Positions 8,617 through 17,284 are shown, numbered from the stretch's first letter. The stretch is DNA of 64,000 nucleotides from Daejeonella sp. (GCF_017495225.1 NZ_JAFEIG010000023.1:1-64000), one strand, 5' to 3'. Made by a program: numbers and translations. The notes: generated by a model from the sequence alone, not told the origin.

Positions 8617-8626
8617 TTATAAGCCT

Positions 8627-10009
8627 CTATTTTATACTATTATTCCCAATTGAAATCGGATTACTATTGATTCTGTTTTCTTCATCAGCATTTTCAAGCT
8701 TTAATACACCTCTAGGGCATACTGCCGAGCAAATTCCACAGCCTACGCAACTTGCACGAACAATATTTTCGCCCTTTTGTGCATATGCTCTTACATCAAT
8801 ACCCATTTCGCATGAGTTGGAACAATTACCGCAAGAAATACATTGTCCGCCATTGGTAGTGATTCTAAATTTCGATTTAAAACGTTGGAATATCCCCATA
8901 TAGGCAGCTAGTGGGCAGCCAAAACGACACCAAACCCTTGAACCTAACATTGGGTAAAAACCTACTCCAATAACACCCGAAAATGCAGCACCTATCAAAA
9001 AGCCATAAGGCTGACGAAGCCAAGTATAAGTATCTAATCCGAAAATGGTACTTGTATTCGTAAAATAATTGTACAATACAGCACCTGTCATGATAAAAAC
9101 AAAAACCAATATAGCATGAATAGAATAACGCTCAAATTTCCAAGCCGACACTTTTTTAGAAGATAAATGCCTAAATGAATCTCCTGCAGTTTCTGCCAAG
9201 CCTCCACAACCACATACAAAAGAACAATACCAACGCTTACCTACAAAATAAGTGATTATAGGAGTCACAAATAAGAATAAAACAATTCCCCAAACCAGAT
9301 AAATCATGCCCATGGTACCACCATTTTTCATGTTATCGATATGCCAACTATCAAAGAAGTAATAATTCAATGGCCACATATTTTTAACATCTTTAGCAAA
9401 ATAAGCTTGATCACTATTTAAACCTTCCATGATTTCGGGAATCAAATAGGCCAGAAAGAATTGTGAAATGATAACTACAATTGTTCTGATAATTTGATAT
9501 CGATTATGACGATATTTCAAAATAAACTTATAACCCAAGCCTGTAATACACAAGGTATAAAGTGTACCGTACACAAACCACTGACTTGCCACTTTCCCGT
9601 TTAATGCCAAACTTAATGGATCAAACAATGCTACTAAACCAGTGTTGGCATTACCATTTTCGCCTAAACCTAATAATGATGGAAACCAATAAATAATTAC
9701 ATAAAAGCTGGTGAGAATAATGCCTACTGTCCAACCAATTATACCTCGAGAACTTAATGAACTAAACCAGACACCATTATTCTTTATACCTGGCAAGTCG
9801 TTTAGATACTTTTGACGAGCAAAAATAACCATGCCTACCAAAAGTGAACTCAGTGAAATTGGAAGATATACGTTATTATTTAACTTAACATTGAAGGAAG
9901 AAAGTACTAATATCAATAAACCAATAGCAATTAAAGCCACTGAGAATTTTTCAGTACTATTTAATTTCCCTTTGTCAGGATTTGAAATGGAAATAGATTC
10001 GTTTTTCAT
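8627..10009 (-). CDS. membrane polyferredoxin, NapH/CcoG-like 4Fe-4S protein
   Basis: A 460-residue protein with about eight membrane helices. Two cytosolic Cys loops of the NapH type, WYCSFVCGCGG (Cys262, 266, 268) and VWCRFGCPLAAY (Cys361, 365), precede two canonical ferredoxin clusters: CISCGNCSNSC (390, 393, 396, 400) and CVGCGICSAVC (421, 424, 427, 431). Such proteins pass electrons between quinols or cytosolic donors and periplasmic or cytosolic acceptors. The gene starts 2 bp after an FAD/NAD(P) oxidoreductase gene, so the two probably form one electron chain. Its presence in an arsenic methylation operon suggests that it supplies electrons for reducing As(V) species or for the radical SAM cluster; this is inference. 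Confidence 0.85.
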   Translation of the reverse strand: MKNESISISNPDKGKLNSTEKFSVALIAIGLLILVLSSFNVKLNNNVYLPISLSSLLVGMVIFARQKYLNDLPGIKNNGVWFSSLSSRGIIGWTVGIILTSFYVIIYWFPSLLGLGENGNANTGLVALFDPLSLALNGKVASQWFVYGTLYTLCITGLGYKFILKYRHNRYQIIRTIVVIISQFFLAYLIPEIMEGLNSDQAYFAKDVKNMWPLNYYFFDSWHIDNMKNGGTMGMIYLVWGIVLFLFVTPIITYFVGKRWYCSFVCGCGGLAETAGDSFRHLSSKKVSAWKFERYSIHAILVFVFIMTGAVLYNYFTNTSTIFGLDTYTWLRQPYGFLIGAAFSGVIGVGFYPMLGSRVWCRFGCPLAAYMGIFQRFKSKFRITTNGGQCISCGNCSNSCEMGIDVRAYAQKGENIVRASCVGCGICSAVCPRGVLKLENADEENRINSNPISIGNNSIK

Positions 10010-10011
10010 TT

Positions 10012-11346
10012 TTAAATTCCTTTAGTAATGTTAAATTGATTTCTATTAAAGGTATTCCTGATTTCTTTTTCATGTTTTTCAAAAAATTCAGGGTCAAAAT
10101 TAGCTGATGATAAATTTTCAATGACATATTCAATGGTACGTCCTTCAGTTAGCCATTTATCCAAAATGACATGTCGCATACGAATACCAAAAACATTTAA
10201 GCCAACAAACTTTTGACTAGACTTTTCAAAAACGATTCTCAAACAAATTTGCCCCCTAGCGTGCTCCCAATAAAATGAAGATAAGTTTTCTGGAAGCTTT
10301 GAAGGCACATCTCCATAAGTTTGATATTCAATATCGAAGAATTTGGCTGAATTGAACCAATGTCCGGGATTATAAACTGTTTTTTCACATGTAGCAATTG
10401 CATGAGCCAGTGTTTCCCCATGCATTCTGCCTGTGTACCAAACTTGTTCTATAGGTCTTCTGCCATTTATTGGATTAATAAACTGCGCACAATCTCCAAT
10501 TGCATAAATATCTTTTATGTTTGTTTCGAAGTACTCATCAACTAAAATACCTCTATCAGTATTAATTTCAGAGCCTTTAACAAAATCAATATTGGGACTA
10601 ACACCCACGGTTAATCCAACAAATTCGCAATTAATAACATCCCCTTTCGATGTAACTATAGCTTTTACTCTGCCTTTTTCATCAGAAATAATTTCTTTTA
10701 ATTCTGTATCAAGCCTTAAATCAACATCGTGTTCATGGATATGATTCTCGATTATTTTAGCTTCTTCAGCAGGTAAAACTATATTCCAAAAATTCTTTTC
10801 TCTAACCAAAAAGGTGACAGAAATATTTCTCGATTTAAGCATTTCAGCCATTTCTACACCAATCAGGCCACCACCAACAACTACTGCATGTTTTACCTGC
10901 TTTGTGTTCTCTACAATTAACTGAAGGTCTTGGTAGCTATACAAACCTTGCACGCCTTTTAAATCTTGTCCTGGCCATCCAAATTTGTTTGGCTTAGAAC
11001 CAAGAGCCAAAACTAAAATCTCATAATTTAAATTCTCACCATTGGAAAAGCTGATTTGCTTTTTAGCAGAATCAATATGAGTAACAAATCTGTTTAATAA
11101 ATTTATTCTGCTTTTCTTCCAAAAACTGTCTTCATAAGGTTTGGTGTCTTCATATCGCATGTGCCCCATGTAAATATACATCAATGCTGTACGAGAAAAA
11201 TGATGATCTGTTTCTGCAGAAATTACAGTGATTGGTGCATTACATCCTTTTCGGATATTTCTGGCACAGGTAATTCCAGCCACCCCATTGCCAATAATGA
11301 CAATAGATTTTGAATTATTACAGTTTTTAGTCAGTTGATGTATCAC
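10012..11346 (-). CDS. FAD/NAD(P)-dependent pyridine nucleotide-disulfide-type oxidoreductase
   Basis: A 444-residue two-dinucleotide-binding-domain flavoprotein. The FAD site is VIIGNGVAGITCARN (GNGVAG at 19-24), the NAD(P) site is VVVGGGLIGVEMAE (GGGLIG at 158-163), and the second FAD contact is DIYAIGDCAQF (Asp285). There is no redox-active CxxxxC, so it is closer to NirB-N/rubredoxin reductase/NDH-like enzymes than to disulfide reductases. The C-terminal ~80 residues are an extra domain. No ATG is available near the N-terminus: translation appears to begin at GTG 11346 (MIHQLTKN), 26 bp after the DUF547 gene. It is coupled (2 bp) to the polyferredoxin gene, its likely electron partner. 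Confidence 0.85.
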   Translation of the reverse strand: MIHQLTKNCNNSKSIVIIGNGVAGITCARNIRKGCNAPITVISAETDHHFSRTALMYIYMGHMRYEDTKPYEDSFWKKSRINLLNRFVTHIDSAKKQISFSNGENLNYEILVLALGSKPNKFGWPGQDLKGVQGLYSYQDLQLIVENTKQVKHAVVVGGGLIGVEMAEMLKSRNISVTFLVREKNFWNIVLPAEEAKIIENHIHEHDVDLRLDTELKEIISDEKGRVKAIVTSKGDVINCEFVGLTVGVSPNIDFVKGSEINTDRGILVDEYFETNIKDIYAIGDCAQFINPINGRRPIEQVWYTGRMHGETLAHAIATCEKTVYNPGHWFNSAKFFDIEYQTYGDVPSKLPENLSSFYWEHARGQICLRIVFEKSSQKFVGLNVFGIRMRHVILDKWLTEGRTIEYVIENLSSANFDPEFFEKHEKEIRNTFNRNQFNITKGI

Positions 11347-11372
11347 TCTTTTATAAAATCTTTACAAAATAA

Positions 11373-12113
11373 TTATTGATTCAAATCCCAACTGTATTCT
11401 AAATAAGAGATACTTGCTTTGGGATTAATTTTAACAGCAACATACTTATTTATAAAGTCAATTAAACTAGATTTATTTGATTTAAAATCATCAGCATACC
11501 ACTCAAATATTTTTGAAATTTTAAGTGCATTGGAGGAAATATTGTTTTTCACATTATCATTCAGAAAAAGTTTTGTTTGTTTTTCTAATTGCATCTCCAA
11601 TTTATCAGCTGTATAAGCCTCATTTAATAATATAGGGCAAGATTTTGCCGCACAAACCAGCACAAAATGAAATCGAGCATCACCAAATGCTTTTCTTAAT
11701 TTTTCATGTTCAATATTATTTAACGAATAGCTGATATTGCCGATTTTAATAAATTTAATATCCCAAGGACTTGTTTTGGTAGTGATTTTCATTTTAGTAA
11801 CTACTTCATTAATACTCTTTACAGGATAGTTATCAACGATGAGTTTAACTGTAAAAGCATTGTAGGCATTAATCCAAAAAGTTTTTTGTTCACTTGCAGT
11901 CCAAGTCTTTTCATTAGGCCTATACCCAGAAAGTAGTTTTAAATAGGTATTTAATTTAACTGAATCGGTAACAAATCCTTTATAATTCACTTTACCAATA
12001 CTTGAAACATTCTTTTTCAAAAGCGTATTCCATAGTTCATGTGAGGGCACTTTAGGTTGTGCAGTAGAATCAATACTAAATAGAACTAAAAAGAAAATTA
12101 TTATATTTTTCAT
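11373..12113 (-). CDS. secreted DUF547 domain protein
   Basis: A 246-residue protein with a Sec signal peptide (MKNIIIFFLVLFSIDSTAQ) and a single DUF547 domain filling the mature part. Family marks are FWINAYNAFTVKLIVDNYP, RFHFVLVCAAKSCP (His149, Cys154, Cys159) and FEWYADDF near the C-terminus. It is probably periplasmic. It is the first gene of the operon running to arsM. The domain is the same as in the barrel fusion at 3853, so the locus has two. Conserved Cys and His suggest metal or thiol chemistry, but no activity has been firmly assigned to DUF547. Confidence 0.85.
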   Translation of the reverse strand: MKNIIIFFLVLFSIDSTAQPKVPSHELWNTLLKKNVSSIGKVNYKGFVTDSVKLNTYLKLLSGYRPNEKTWTASEQKTFWINAYNAFTVKLIVDNYPVKSINEVVTKMKITTKTSPWDIKFIKIGNISYSLNNIEHEKLRKAFGDARFHFVLVCAAKSCPILLNEAYTADKLEMQLEKQTKLFLNDNVKNNISSNALKISKIFEWYADDFKSNKSSLIDFINKYVAVKINPKASISYLEYSWDLNQ

Positions 12114-12159
12114 TTATTATTTTATTTTAAGATTAAAAATATTAACCAAAAATTGCGAA

Positions 12160-12167
12160 CAAAGTTA
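12160..12167 (-). promoter_or_regulatory. -7 box TAACTTTG of the DUF547-to-arsM operon
   Basis: On the minus strand this reads TAACTTTG, a perfect match to TAnnTTTG. It lies 47 bp upstream of the DUF547 start codon at 12113. No TTG at the expected 19-21 bp upstream is visible, so it may depend on an activator. Confidence 0.45.
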
Positions 12168-12197
12168 AAATAAGACCCTACAATAGAATTATGTTTT

Positions 12198-12320
12198 TTA
12201 TATTATAAATCCTGATGCTATTCCTATTCCAACAATTGAACCAATCAAAGCTGCACTCCTGAAATCAGCTTTATTATTTTAATAGCCAACATAATAGTTA
12301 TGTCAGCACCCATTATTATT
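12198..12320 (-). pseudogene. possible remnant of a membrane protein gene
   Basis: On the minus strand a frame reads ADFRSAALIGSIVGIGIASG, which looks like a hydrophobic membrane helix. A shifted frame just upstream reads MGADITIMLAIKIIK. Neither has a full reading frame. It may be a frameshifted leftover of a transporter. I cannot name the family, and chance is not excluded. Confidence 0.25.
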
Positions 12321-12654
12321 GATAAACTTAATTAATTCGTCGCTAATTAGTCCTTTGCCTAAAAATTATTAACTAAGTCAAAAAAACAATCCCCAAGGTA
12401 TTTCTTGCCCAAACTAACAATTATTAAAATCTGTGATTCAACTTCCAAAAAATCTTGTTAAACCCTTAAATTTATCACTTGATACAATTGAAAAAGCAAG
12501 GAAAATAAAGAAATAAAAGAATTTTTAAAGTATATATAAATCGTTACCAAGTTATCATTCCTTACACGAAAAAAATGTCTTACCCACGACACATCTAAAT
12601 TTTAATTGTTTCAACAATCAATCAGTAACATTGTCACCATTTTCAATCTCCTTG

Positions 12655-13284
12655 CTAAAAGGTTTTACTACACTTATTTTCATTGTTCAAAATAGTTGGA
12701 TAATTATTTAAATCCTTTTCTTCATCAATATCAGATAGTGCAGGCAAAAGTTTAAAGCTGAGGTTCAAATTTGAAAGATCATGCAAGGTTTCTAACAGAA
12801 CAGTTTCAGTACTCCAGGTTTTGTTCTCAAAAAACTGTTTATGGTATTTTTGTAAACCCAATAAGTAATATCCTCCATCATTCGCAGGACCAATAACCAC
12901 TTCGTTTTCTTCTAATATTTTAAATGCATTATTGAGTATACCTTCATTTAATTCAAAACAGTCGCTACCAATAATAACAACTCTTTTATAACCCATTTTA
13001 AAGGCATCTATAAATGCATTTGACATCTTTTCTCCTAAATCTTCTCCCTTTTGTAATAATTTTTTAAACTCACCTTCTCTCCAAATATCATTCTCGTTGA
13101 TATAATCCGAATAGAAAACTGCCTTATCTATTTTTATTGCACTGGTAATTTTTAGGGTGTGATCTAATAACAAATGATAAACATTTAAGGCTTTTTCATG
13201 ACCAATAGACTTAGCCAGCCTTGTTTTTACTTTACCAAGCTCAGGATTTTTAATAAAGATCATTAATAAAGTATCACTCAGCAT
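12655..13284 (-). CDS. CofC-like glycosyl/nucleotidyltransferase, TIGR04282 arsenosugar type
   Basis: A 209-residue GT-A-like enzyme of the DUF2064 family. Marks are LLMIFIKNPELGKVKTRLAK at the N-terminus (nucleotide-binding loop with K-TRLA), VVIIGSDCFEL (the acidic metal site) and VIGPANDGGYYLLGL. The family is named for its association with arsenosugar radical SAM genes and is predicted to handle the sugar part of the product. The gene follows arsS by 5 bp, which agrees. The ATG start MLSDTLL is clear. The exact reaction has not been proven for this family as far as I know. Confidence 0.85.
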   Translation of the reverse strand: MLSDTLLMIFIKNPELGKVKTRLAKSIGHEKALNVYHLLLDHTLKITSAIKIDKAVFYSDYINENDIWREGEFKKLLQKGEDLGEKMSNAFIDAFKMGYKRVVIIGSDCFELNEGILNNAFKILEENEVVIGPANDGGYYLLGLQKYHKQFFENKTWSTETVLLETLHDLSNLNLSFKLLPALSDIDEEKDLNNYPTILNNENKCSKTF

Positions 13285-13289
13285 ATAAA

Positions 13290-14333
13290 TTAAGCTACAT
13301 TACCAGAACAGCTTGATCCTGCGCCAGCAGTACATCCGTAACAATGCTGATTTGTTTTAATATTTCTTTTGTTTACTGTATTAAGATCAAAATTGGATAG
13401 GTGCTGAAATTTATTTTCTACATCAATTCTCATTTCAAGCATTTGATTAAAATCACAATCGTAAATAAATCCATCCCAACTAACAGAAAGCGTATTCCTG
13501 CACATTACATTTTCTGCAGCAATTGGATTATATGCATTAACTAATTTCTCCATGTAATTATCATAATTTTCACTTCGTACAAGATATTCTAAAAATCTGC
13601 TTACTGGTAAATTGGTAATCGCATAAAGCTTATTGAAGCTGATATTGTATAAACTTTTTAATTTCCCCTTAAATTCTTTTTCTAATGCCATTTGATCGGG
13701 TGGAAGAAATGCTCCTGAAGGATTATAAACAAGGTTTAGTTTTAATTCACTGCCTTCTAATCCATATCCAACTTCATTTAACATGGCTAATGCCAAAATT
13801 GATTTTTCAAAAACACCATCCCCTCTTTGCGAATCTGTTTTGGAAGCCGTAAAATAGGGCAAGGAAGAAACAACCTCTATTTTATGAGCTTTAAAAAACT
13901 CAGGTAAATCATTGTATTTTTTATTTGCAAGTATGATGGTTAGGTTGCAGCGGACAATAATATTTTTATTCAGTTTGCTAAGTTCTTCAACAAACCACCT
14001 AAAATCAGGGTTCATCTCTGGAGCACCACCAGTTAGATCAACTGTATGAGCACCTGATTTAGCAATAGCATCCAAGCATAGTTGCATGGTGTCTCTTGTC
14101 ATTATTTCCTTTCTATCAGGACCAGCATCCACATGACAGTGCTTGCAAACCTGATTACACATTTTACCAAGATTAACCTGAAATATTTCTAATTTATTTG
14201 TTGTTAAAGGAAATAAATTTTGTTGTTCAAGTTTTTCTGAAAACATAGTTAATTTTGAACTCCCTAAAAATTTAATTTGATTTTCAGAAGTCGATAAATT
14301 ATGCTTTAGTGCTAATAAGGATTTTGTAATCAT
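13290..14333 (-). CDS. arsS: arsenosugar biosynthesis radical SAM enzyme
   Basis: A 347-residue radical SAM protein. The cluster motif is CNQVCKHCHVD (Cys59, 63, 66), followed by DLTGGAPEMNPDFRW, the SAM-binding GGAPE segment. The C-terminal DUF3641-type domain carries MCRNTLSVSWDGFIYDCDF and ends in HCYGCTAGAGSSC (Cys331, 334, 342), probably ligands of an auxiliary cluster. The known family reaction joins the 5'-deoxyadenosyl radical to dimethylarsenite, giving a dimethylarsinoyl-adenosine precursor of arsenosugars. Family members can carry selenocysteine; here cysteine is encoded. Start and stop overlap the upstream gene by 1 bp (TAATG), so translation is coupled. Confidence 0.9.
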   Translation of the reverse strand: MITKSLLALKHNLSTSENQIKFLGSSKLTMFSEKLEQQNLFPLTTNKLEIFQVNLGKMCNQVCKHCHVDAGPDRKEIMTRDTMQLCLDAIAKSGAHTVDLTGGAPEMNPDFRWFVEELSKLNKNIIVRCNLTIILANKKYNDLPEFFKAHKIEVVSSLPYFTASKTDSQRGDGVFEKSILALAMLNEVGYGLEGSELKLNLVYNPSGAFLPPDQMALEKEFKGKLKSLYNISFNKLYAITNLPVSRFLEYLVRSENYDNYMEKLVNAYNPIAAENVMCRNTLSVSWDGFIYDCDFNQMLEMRIDVENKFQHLSNFDLNTVNKRNIKTNQHCYGCTAGAGSSCSGNVA

Positions 14334-14665
14334 TACATGGATAGTTCTTTGTATTTATTCATCATCTGTACTCCATGAACCAAAGCAGCTCCACCCTTAA
14401 TTGCGGCAGCCACATGAACAGCCTCCATAAGTTGTTTTTCATCACAGCCTTTTTCCATTGTATCTTGAGTATAAGCATCAATACAATAAGGACATTGAAC
14501 CGCATGAGCTACTGCAAGAGCTATTAATGATTTTTCTCGTGCTGTTAAAGCCCCGTCTTTAAACACTTCACCATAATAATCAAAGAATTTCTTTGACAAA
14601 TTTGGCTCAAACTCAGAAATATTACCGAACTTTTTAAGATCTTCAGGATTATAATAGGTTTTCAT
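14333..14665 (-). CDS. arsenosugar-associated AhpD-like peroxidase-related protein
   Basis: A 110-residue carboxymuconolactone decarboxylase/AhpD-fold protein. The active-site segment is AVAHAVQCPYCIDAY, with His54, Cys58 and Cys61 as in AhpD; His84 follows in the second helix pair. AhpD-fold proteins reduce peroxides or disulfides with the CxxC pair. Homologues beside ArsS are sometimes selenoproteins; this one has cysteines. It is the first gene of the arsS operon and overlaps arsS by 1 bp. A role in keeping arsenic or ArsS thiols reduced is likely but not shown. Confidence 0.85.
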   Translation of the reverse strand: MKTYYNPEDLKKFGNISEFEPNLSKKFFDYYGEVFKDGALTAREKSLIALAVAHAVQCPYCIDAYTQDTMEKGCDEKQLMEAVHVAAAIKGGAALVHGVQMMNKYKELSM

Positions 14666-14682
14666 ACATTTTTTTATTTAAA

Positions 14683-14690
14683 CAAAAATA
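14683..14690 (-). promoter_or_regulatory. -7 box TATTTTTG of the arsS operon
   Basis: On the minus strand TATTTTTG fits TAnnTTTG and lies 18 bp before the ATG at 14665. No TTG is found 19-21 bp upstream. Instead a perfect inverted repeat sits there (14709-14730), so the promoter looks activator-dependent. Confidence 0.5.
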
Positions 14691-14708
14691 AGTAATAAAG
14701 CCTTGTTT

Positions 14709-14730
14709 AATTGTCTTGATGAAGACAATT
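14709..14730. promoter_or_regulatory. 9-bp perfect inverted repeat, likely operator
   Basis: AATTGTCTT, then a 4-base spacer (GATG), then AAGACAATT: every base of the arms pairs. It is centred about 43 bp upstream of the predicted transcription start of the arsS operon, the usual position of a class II activator site of the Crp/Fnr type. It has no following T-run, so it is not a terminator. The regulator is unknown; the Crp/Fnr gene at 253 is a candidate. Confidence 0.5.
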
Positions 14731-15278
14731 CATATACACTCTAATAAATTTTTACGATAAAAACTTCTGGTTTCATTAATTAGGCTAATAATATAGATTG
14801 TTTTTGATAAATAGACATTAAGAAATCAAGGCCTTAAATGCAGAAGAGCATCCTTGAAAATGCCTAAAACTAATACAATATCTACATGGTAATTATAAAC
14901 AATAGACCAGCTTGTAACACTGAATGGCACATTAAGGTTCATGAAGGGCTTGCCTTTCATCAATTTCTTAATAATTATATTTCTAAAACTCTCCTTAGTT
15001 TTTTAAAATCAAATGTTCTAATCCACTCATTTCTAAATACTCTGTACTAAATACTAAGTACTAAATATCGCTCCTCTGCTCGGTGTTGGCACCGTTACAA
15101 CCAATTTCCCAATTTTCTTCCCTCCATTACTCTGCACCTTGTCGAGAGCCTAATTTTTTAAAAATTAGATTAATATAAACTAAGTCTAAACAATTTTAGA
15201 TCAAATAATACCAGCAAAATAAACAGAAAGCATCATCTAAGCGCCTCGCCCTTGCGAGATTTCATGTGCTTAATTTTC

Positions 15279-16508
15279 CTACAAATCCTCCCTCAAATTC
15301 CCAATATTCTTAACACTGAGTCTGGAAGAAATAGCCGATGCAATAATAGAAACCGTTAAAACAGTACCGAAAACAAGAACAAAATCAAAAAACTTAATCG
15401 CAACAGGGTAGGTATCAATCATCATATTTGCACCGCCCATGCTAATAAAACCGAATTTCTGTTGCAGTAGGATAAAAATCAATCCCACGGCCATTCCTAC
15501 AATACAACCAAGCATAGAGATCATCATTCCTTCGATAAAGAAAATGCCCCGAATAAGGGATTTATCAGCCCCAAGGCTCGTTAAAATAGCAATATCCTTG
15601 CGTTTATCAATCACCAACATGGTCAAAGATCCAATAATATTGAAAATAGCAATAATCAGTACAAAGGTTAAAATGAGGAAGATTGCCCATTTTTCTGAAT
15701 TCAAGATTTTATAGAGTAATTCATTCTGCTGACTGCGATTTTTGACTATAAAATCCTTACCCAGCAATTTCTCCATATCTTCTTGGAATTCATCAATTTT
15801 AACTCCCTTTCGGACATTTATCTCAATATTTGAAACTAGCTTATTCTCACCCATTAATTCTCGCGCAAAGCGGATAGGCACAATCATCGTATTATCAAAT
15901 TCCTGCTGAGCCAGAAATACACCTGCTGGATAAATCGAGCGGATATTGAATTCATCGGCGGGATTTAAGGAATTGGAAGCACCCTTGCGGGGAGAAAATA
16001 CCTCCAAACTTTGAAATTCATTATCGAGGGTTACTGATAAAAAATTTTGGAGAGCATAGCCAATAACAGCCATATCCTGACCAGAATGATGGATCGTAAA
16101 ACTACCACTCGAAATTGCCGAATCAAGCGCTGATCTATTCTGTAAAAACCCATCACTAACGCCTTTTATAGTGGCAATCGACTGCGATTCGCCATACCTA
16201 ACCAAAGCTTTTTCTTGCAATACTTCAGTATAACTGATGGTCCGAGGATCTTCCTTCAAAATTAAAAAAGGACTTGTACTAGGATCAAAAGTCTTGCCTT
16301 TTAGGGTTTCGATGCGTAGATCGGGACTAAACGTATTGTACATAGAAAGTACAATGGTTTCAAATCCATTAAATACCGATAAAATGATAATTAAAGCGGC
16401 GCTGCCTACAAAAACACCAAGCATGGAAATCCCCGAAATAAAATTGATCGCATTGACCGATTTTTTCGAAAAAAGATACCTTTTGGCGATATAGTAGGAT
16501 GTATTCAA
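15279..16508 (-). CDS. FtsX/LolC-E-type ABC transporter permease
   Basis: A 409-residue permease. One N-terminal membrane helix (about 20-48) is followed by a periplasmic domain (about 50-265) and three C-terminal helices (about 275-400), the MacB/FtsX topology. IAKRYLFSKKSVNAINFISG is typical of LolC/LolE-like proteins, which extract lipoproteins from the inner membrane for transport to the outer membrane. No ATPase gene adjoins it. The only start that keeps the conserved N-terminus is TTG at 16508; no ATG precedes Met29. It lies 31 bp after the hydrolase gene. Confidence 0.8.
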   Translation of the reverse strand: MNTSYYIAKRYLFSKKSVNAINFISGISMLGVFVGSAALIIILSVFNGFETIVLSMYNTFSPDLRIETLKGKTFDPSTSPFLILKEDPRTISYTEVLQEKALVRYGESQSIATIKGVSDGFLQNRSALDSAISSGSFTIHHSGQDMAVIGYALQNFLSVTLDNEFQSLEVFSPRKGASNSLNPADEFNIRSIYPAGVFLAQQEFDNTMIVPIRFARELMGENKLVSNIEINVRKGVKIDEFQEDMEKLLGKDFIVKNRSQQNELLYKILNSEKWAIFLILTFVLIIAIFNIIGSLTMLVIDKRKDIAILTSLGADKSLIRGIFFIEGMMISMLGCIVGMAVGLIFILLQQKFGFISMGGANMMIDTYPVAIKFFDFVLVFGTVLTVSIIASAISSRLSVKNIGNLREDL

Positions 16509-16539
16509 TTTATAAATAATTGATTTACAATAAATTATA

Positions 16540-17178
16540 TTATTTCAAAAAAGGATTGTGCTGCTTTTCAAATCCAATACTAGTGGCTGGTCCGTGACCC
16601 GGATAAACACGACAATCATTAGGTAGCGAAAATAATTTCTCGCGTATATTTTTAATCAAAAGTTCATGATTCCCACCTGGCAAATCGGTACGGCCAATGC
16701 TTCGGTAAAAAAGCACATCTCCTCCTATTAAAAAGCCATCTTTCTGGCAATAAAAACATACATGCGCTGGCGAATGTCCAGGTGCAAAAATGATCTCAAG
16801 CTCAGAACTACCAAACTTGATTGTCCCACTCTCAGGCAAATAAACCTCAGGCAATGGCGAAACTTCATAGCGAATTCCCATTTGTGGCGCATAAGAAACT
16901 ACTGCATTTAAGACGATTTCTTCACCCTGATGGAATTGAGGCAATAAACCATAGGTATCAAACACAAATTTATTCCCTAAAACATGATCAATATGACAAT
17001 GTGTATTAAGAAGTAAAACAGGTTTTAACTTATTGTCGGAAATGAATTTCAAAAATTCATTTTGCTCATCTCCAGTATACATTCCGGGATCAATGATGAC
17101 ACATTCTAAGGTTTCATCAAAAAGAATATATGTGTTTTCCTGATAAGGATTAAATGCGAATGACTTTATTTGGATCAT
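16540..17178 (-). CDS. metallo-beta-lactamase-fold hydrolase, glyoxalase II-like
   Basis: A 212-residue MBL-fold enzyme. The zinc motif THCHIDHVLG (HxHxDH) is followed by APGHSPAHVCFY, GGDVLFYRSIGRTDLPGG and YPGHGPATSIG, the order seen in YcbL/glyoxalase II-type hydrolases. The substrate is probably a thioester such as S-lactoylglutathione or a related thiol ester; specificity cannot be read from sequence. The ATG start MIQIKSFAFNPYQENTYI is typical of the family. It is cytosolic, with no signal peptide. Confidence 0.87.
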   Translation of the reverse strand: MIQIKSFAFNPYQENTYILFDETLECVIIDPGMYTGDEQNEFLKFISDNKLKPVLLLNTHCHIDHVLGNKFVFDTYGLLPQFHQGEEIVLNAVVSYAPQMGIRYEVSPLPEVYLPESGTIKFGSSELEIIFAPGHSPAHVCFYCQKDGFLIGGDVLFYRSIGRTDLPGGNHELLIKNIREKLFSLPNDCRVYPGHGPATSIGFEKQHNPFLK

Positions 17179-17284
17179 AAGTTAATTTACTCATTTCTTT
17201 AGAAACAGAACTAGTATATAAAACAATTAATTATAAGTATTAAACCTGAAGTCGCAGAAATAAAATGACTATTTAAAACCTTCA

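Larger units (their letters stand above)
12114..12654. other. 541-bp intergenic region, mostly featureless
   Basis: No intact gene is seen between the DUF547 operon and the arsS operon. It contains a -7 promoter box near its left end (12160) and a possible decayed coding fragment (12198-12320). The rest is AT-rich with no strong hairpin or repeat that I can find. Confidence 0.6.
14666..15278. other. 613-bp intergenic region with promoter and palindromes
   Basis: No gene is found. The left part holds the arsS operon promoter and a perfect operator-like inverted repeat (14709-14730). The right part holds short palindromes: CGGTG-TTGG-CACCG near 15080-15093, an AT palindrome CTAATTTTT-T-AAAAATTAG at 15150-15168, and TCGC-CCTT-GCGA near 15247-15258. 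The segment around 15040-15070 has the near-repeat ACTAAATACTAAGTACTAAATA. This may be debris of small repeat elements. Confidence 0.55.

Noticed and set aside
12114..15278. tRNA genes in the larger intergenic regions
   Set aside because: No cloverleaf arms or the conserved GGTTCGA-type T-loop were found in these stretches.
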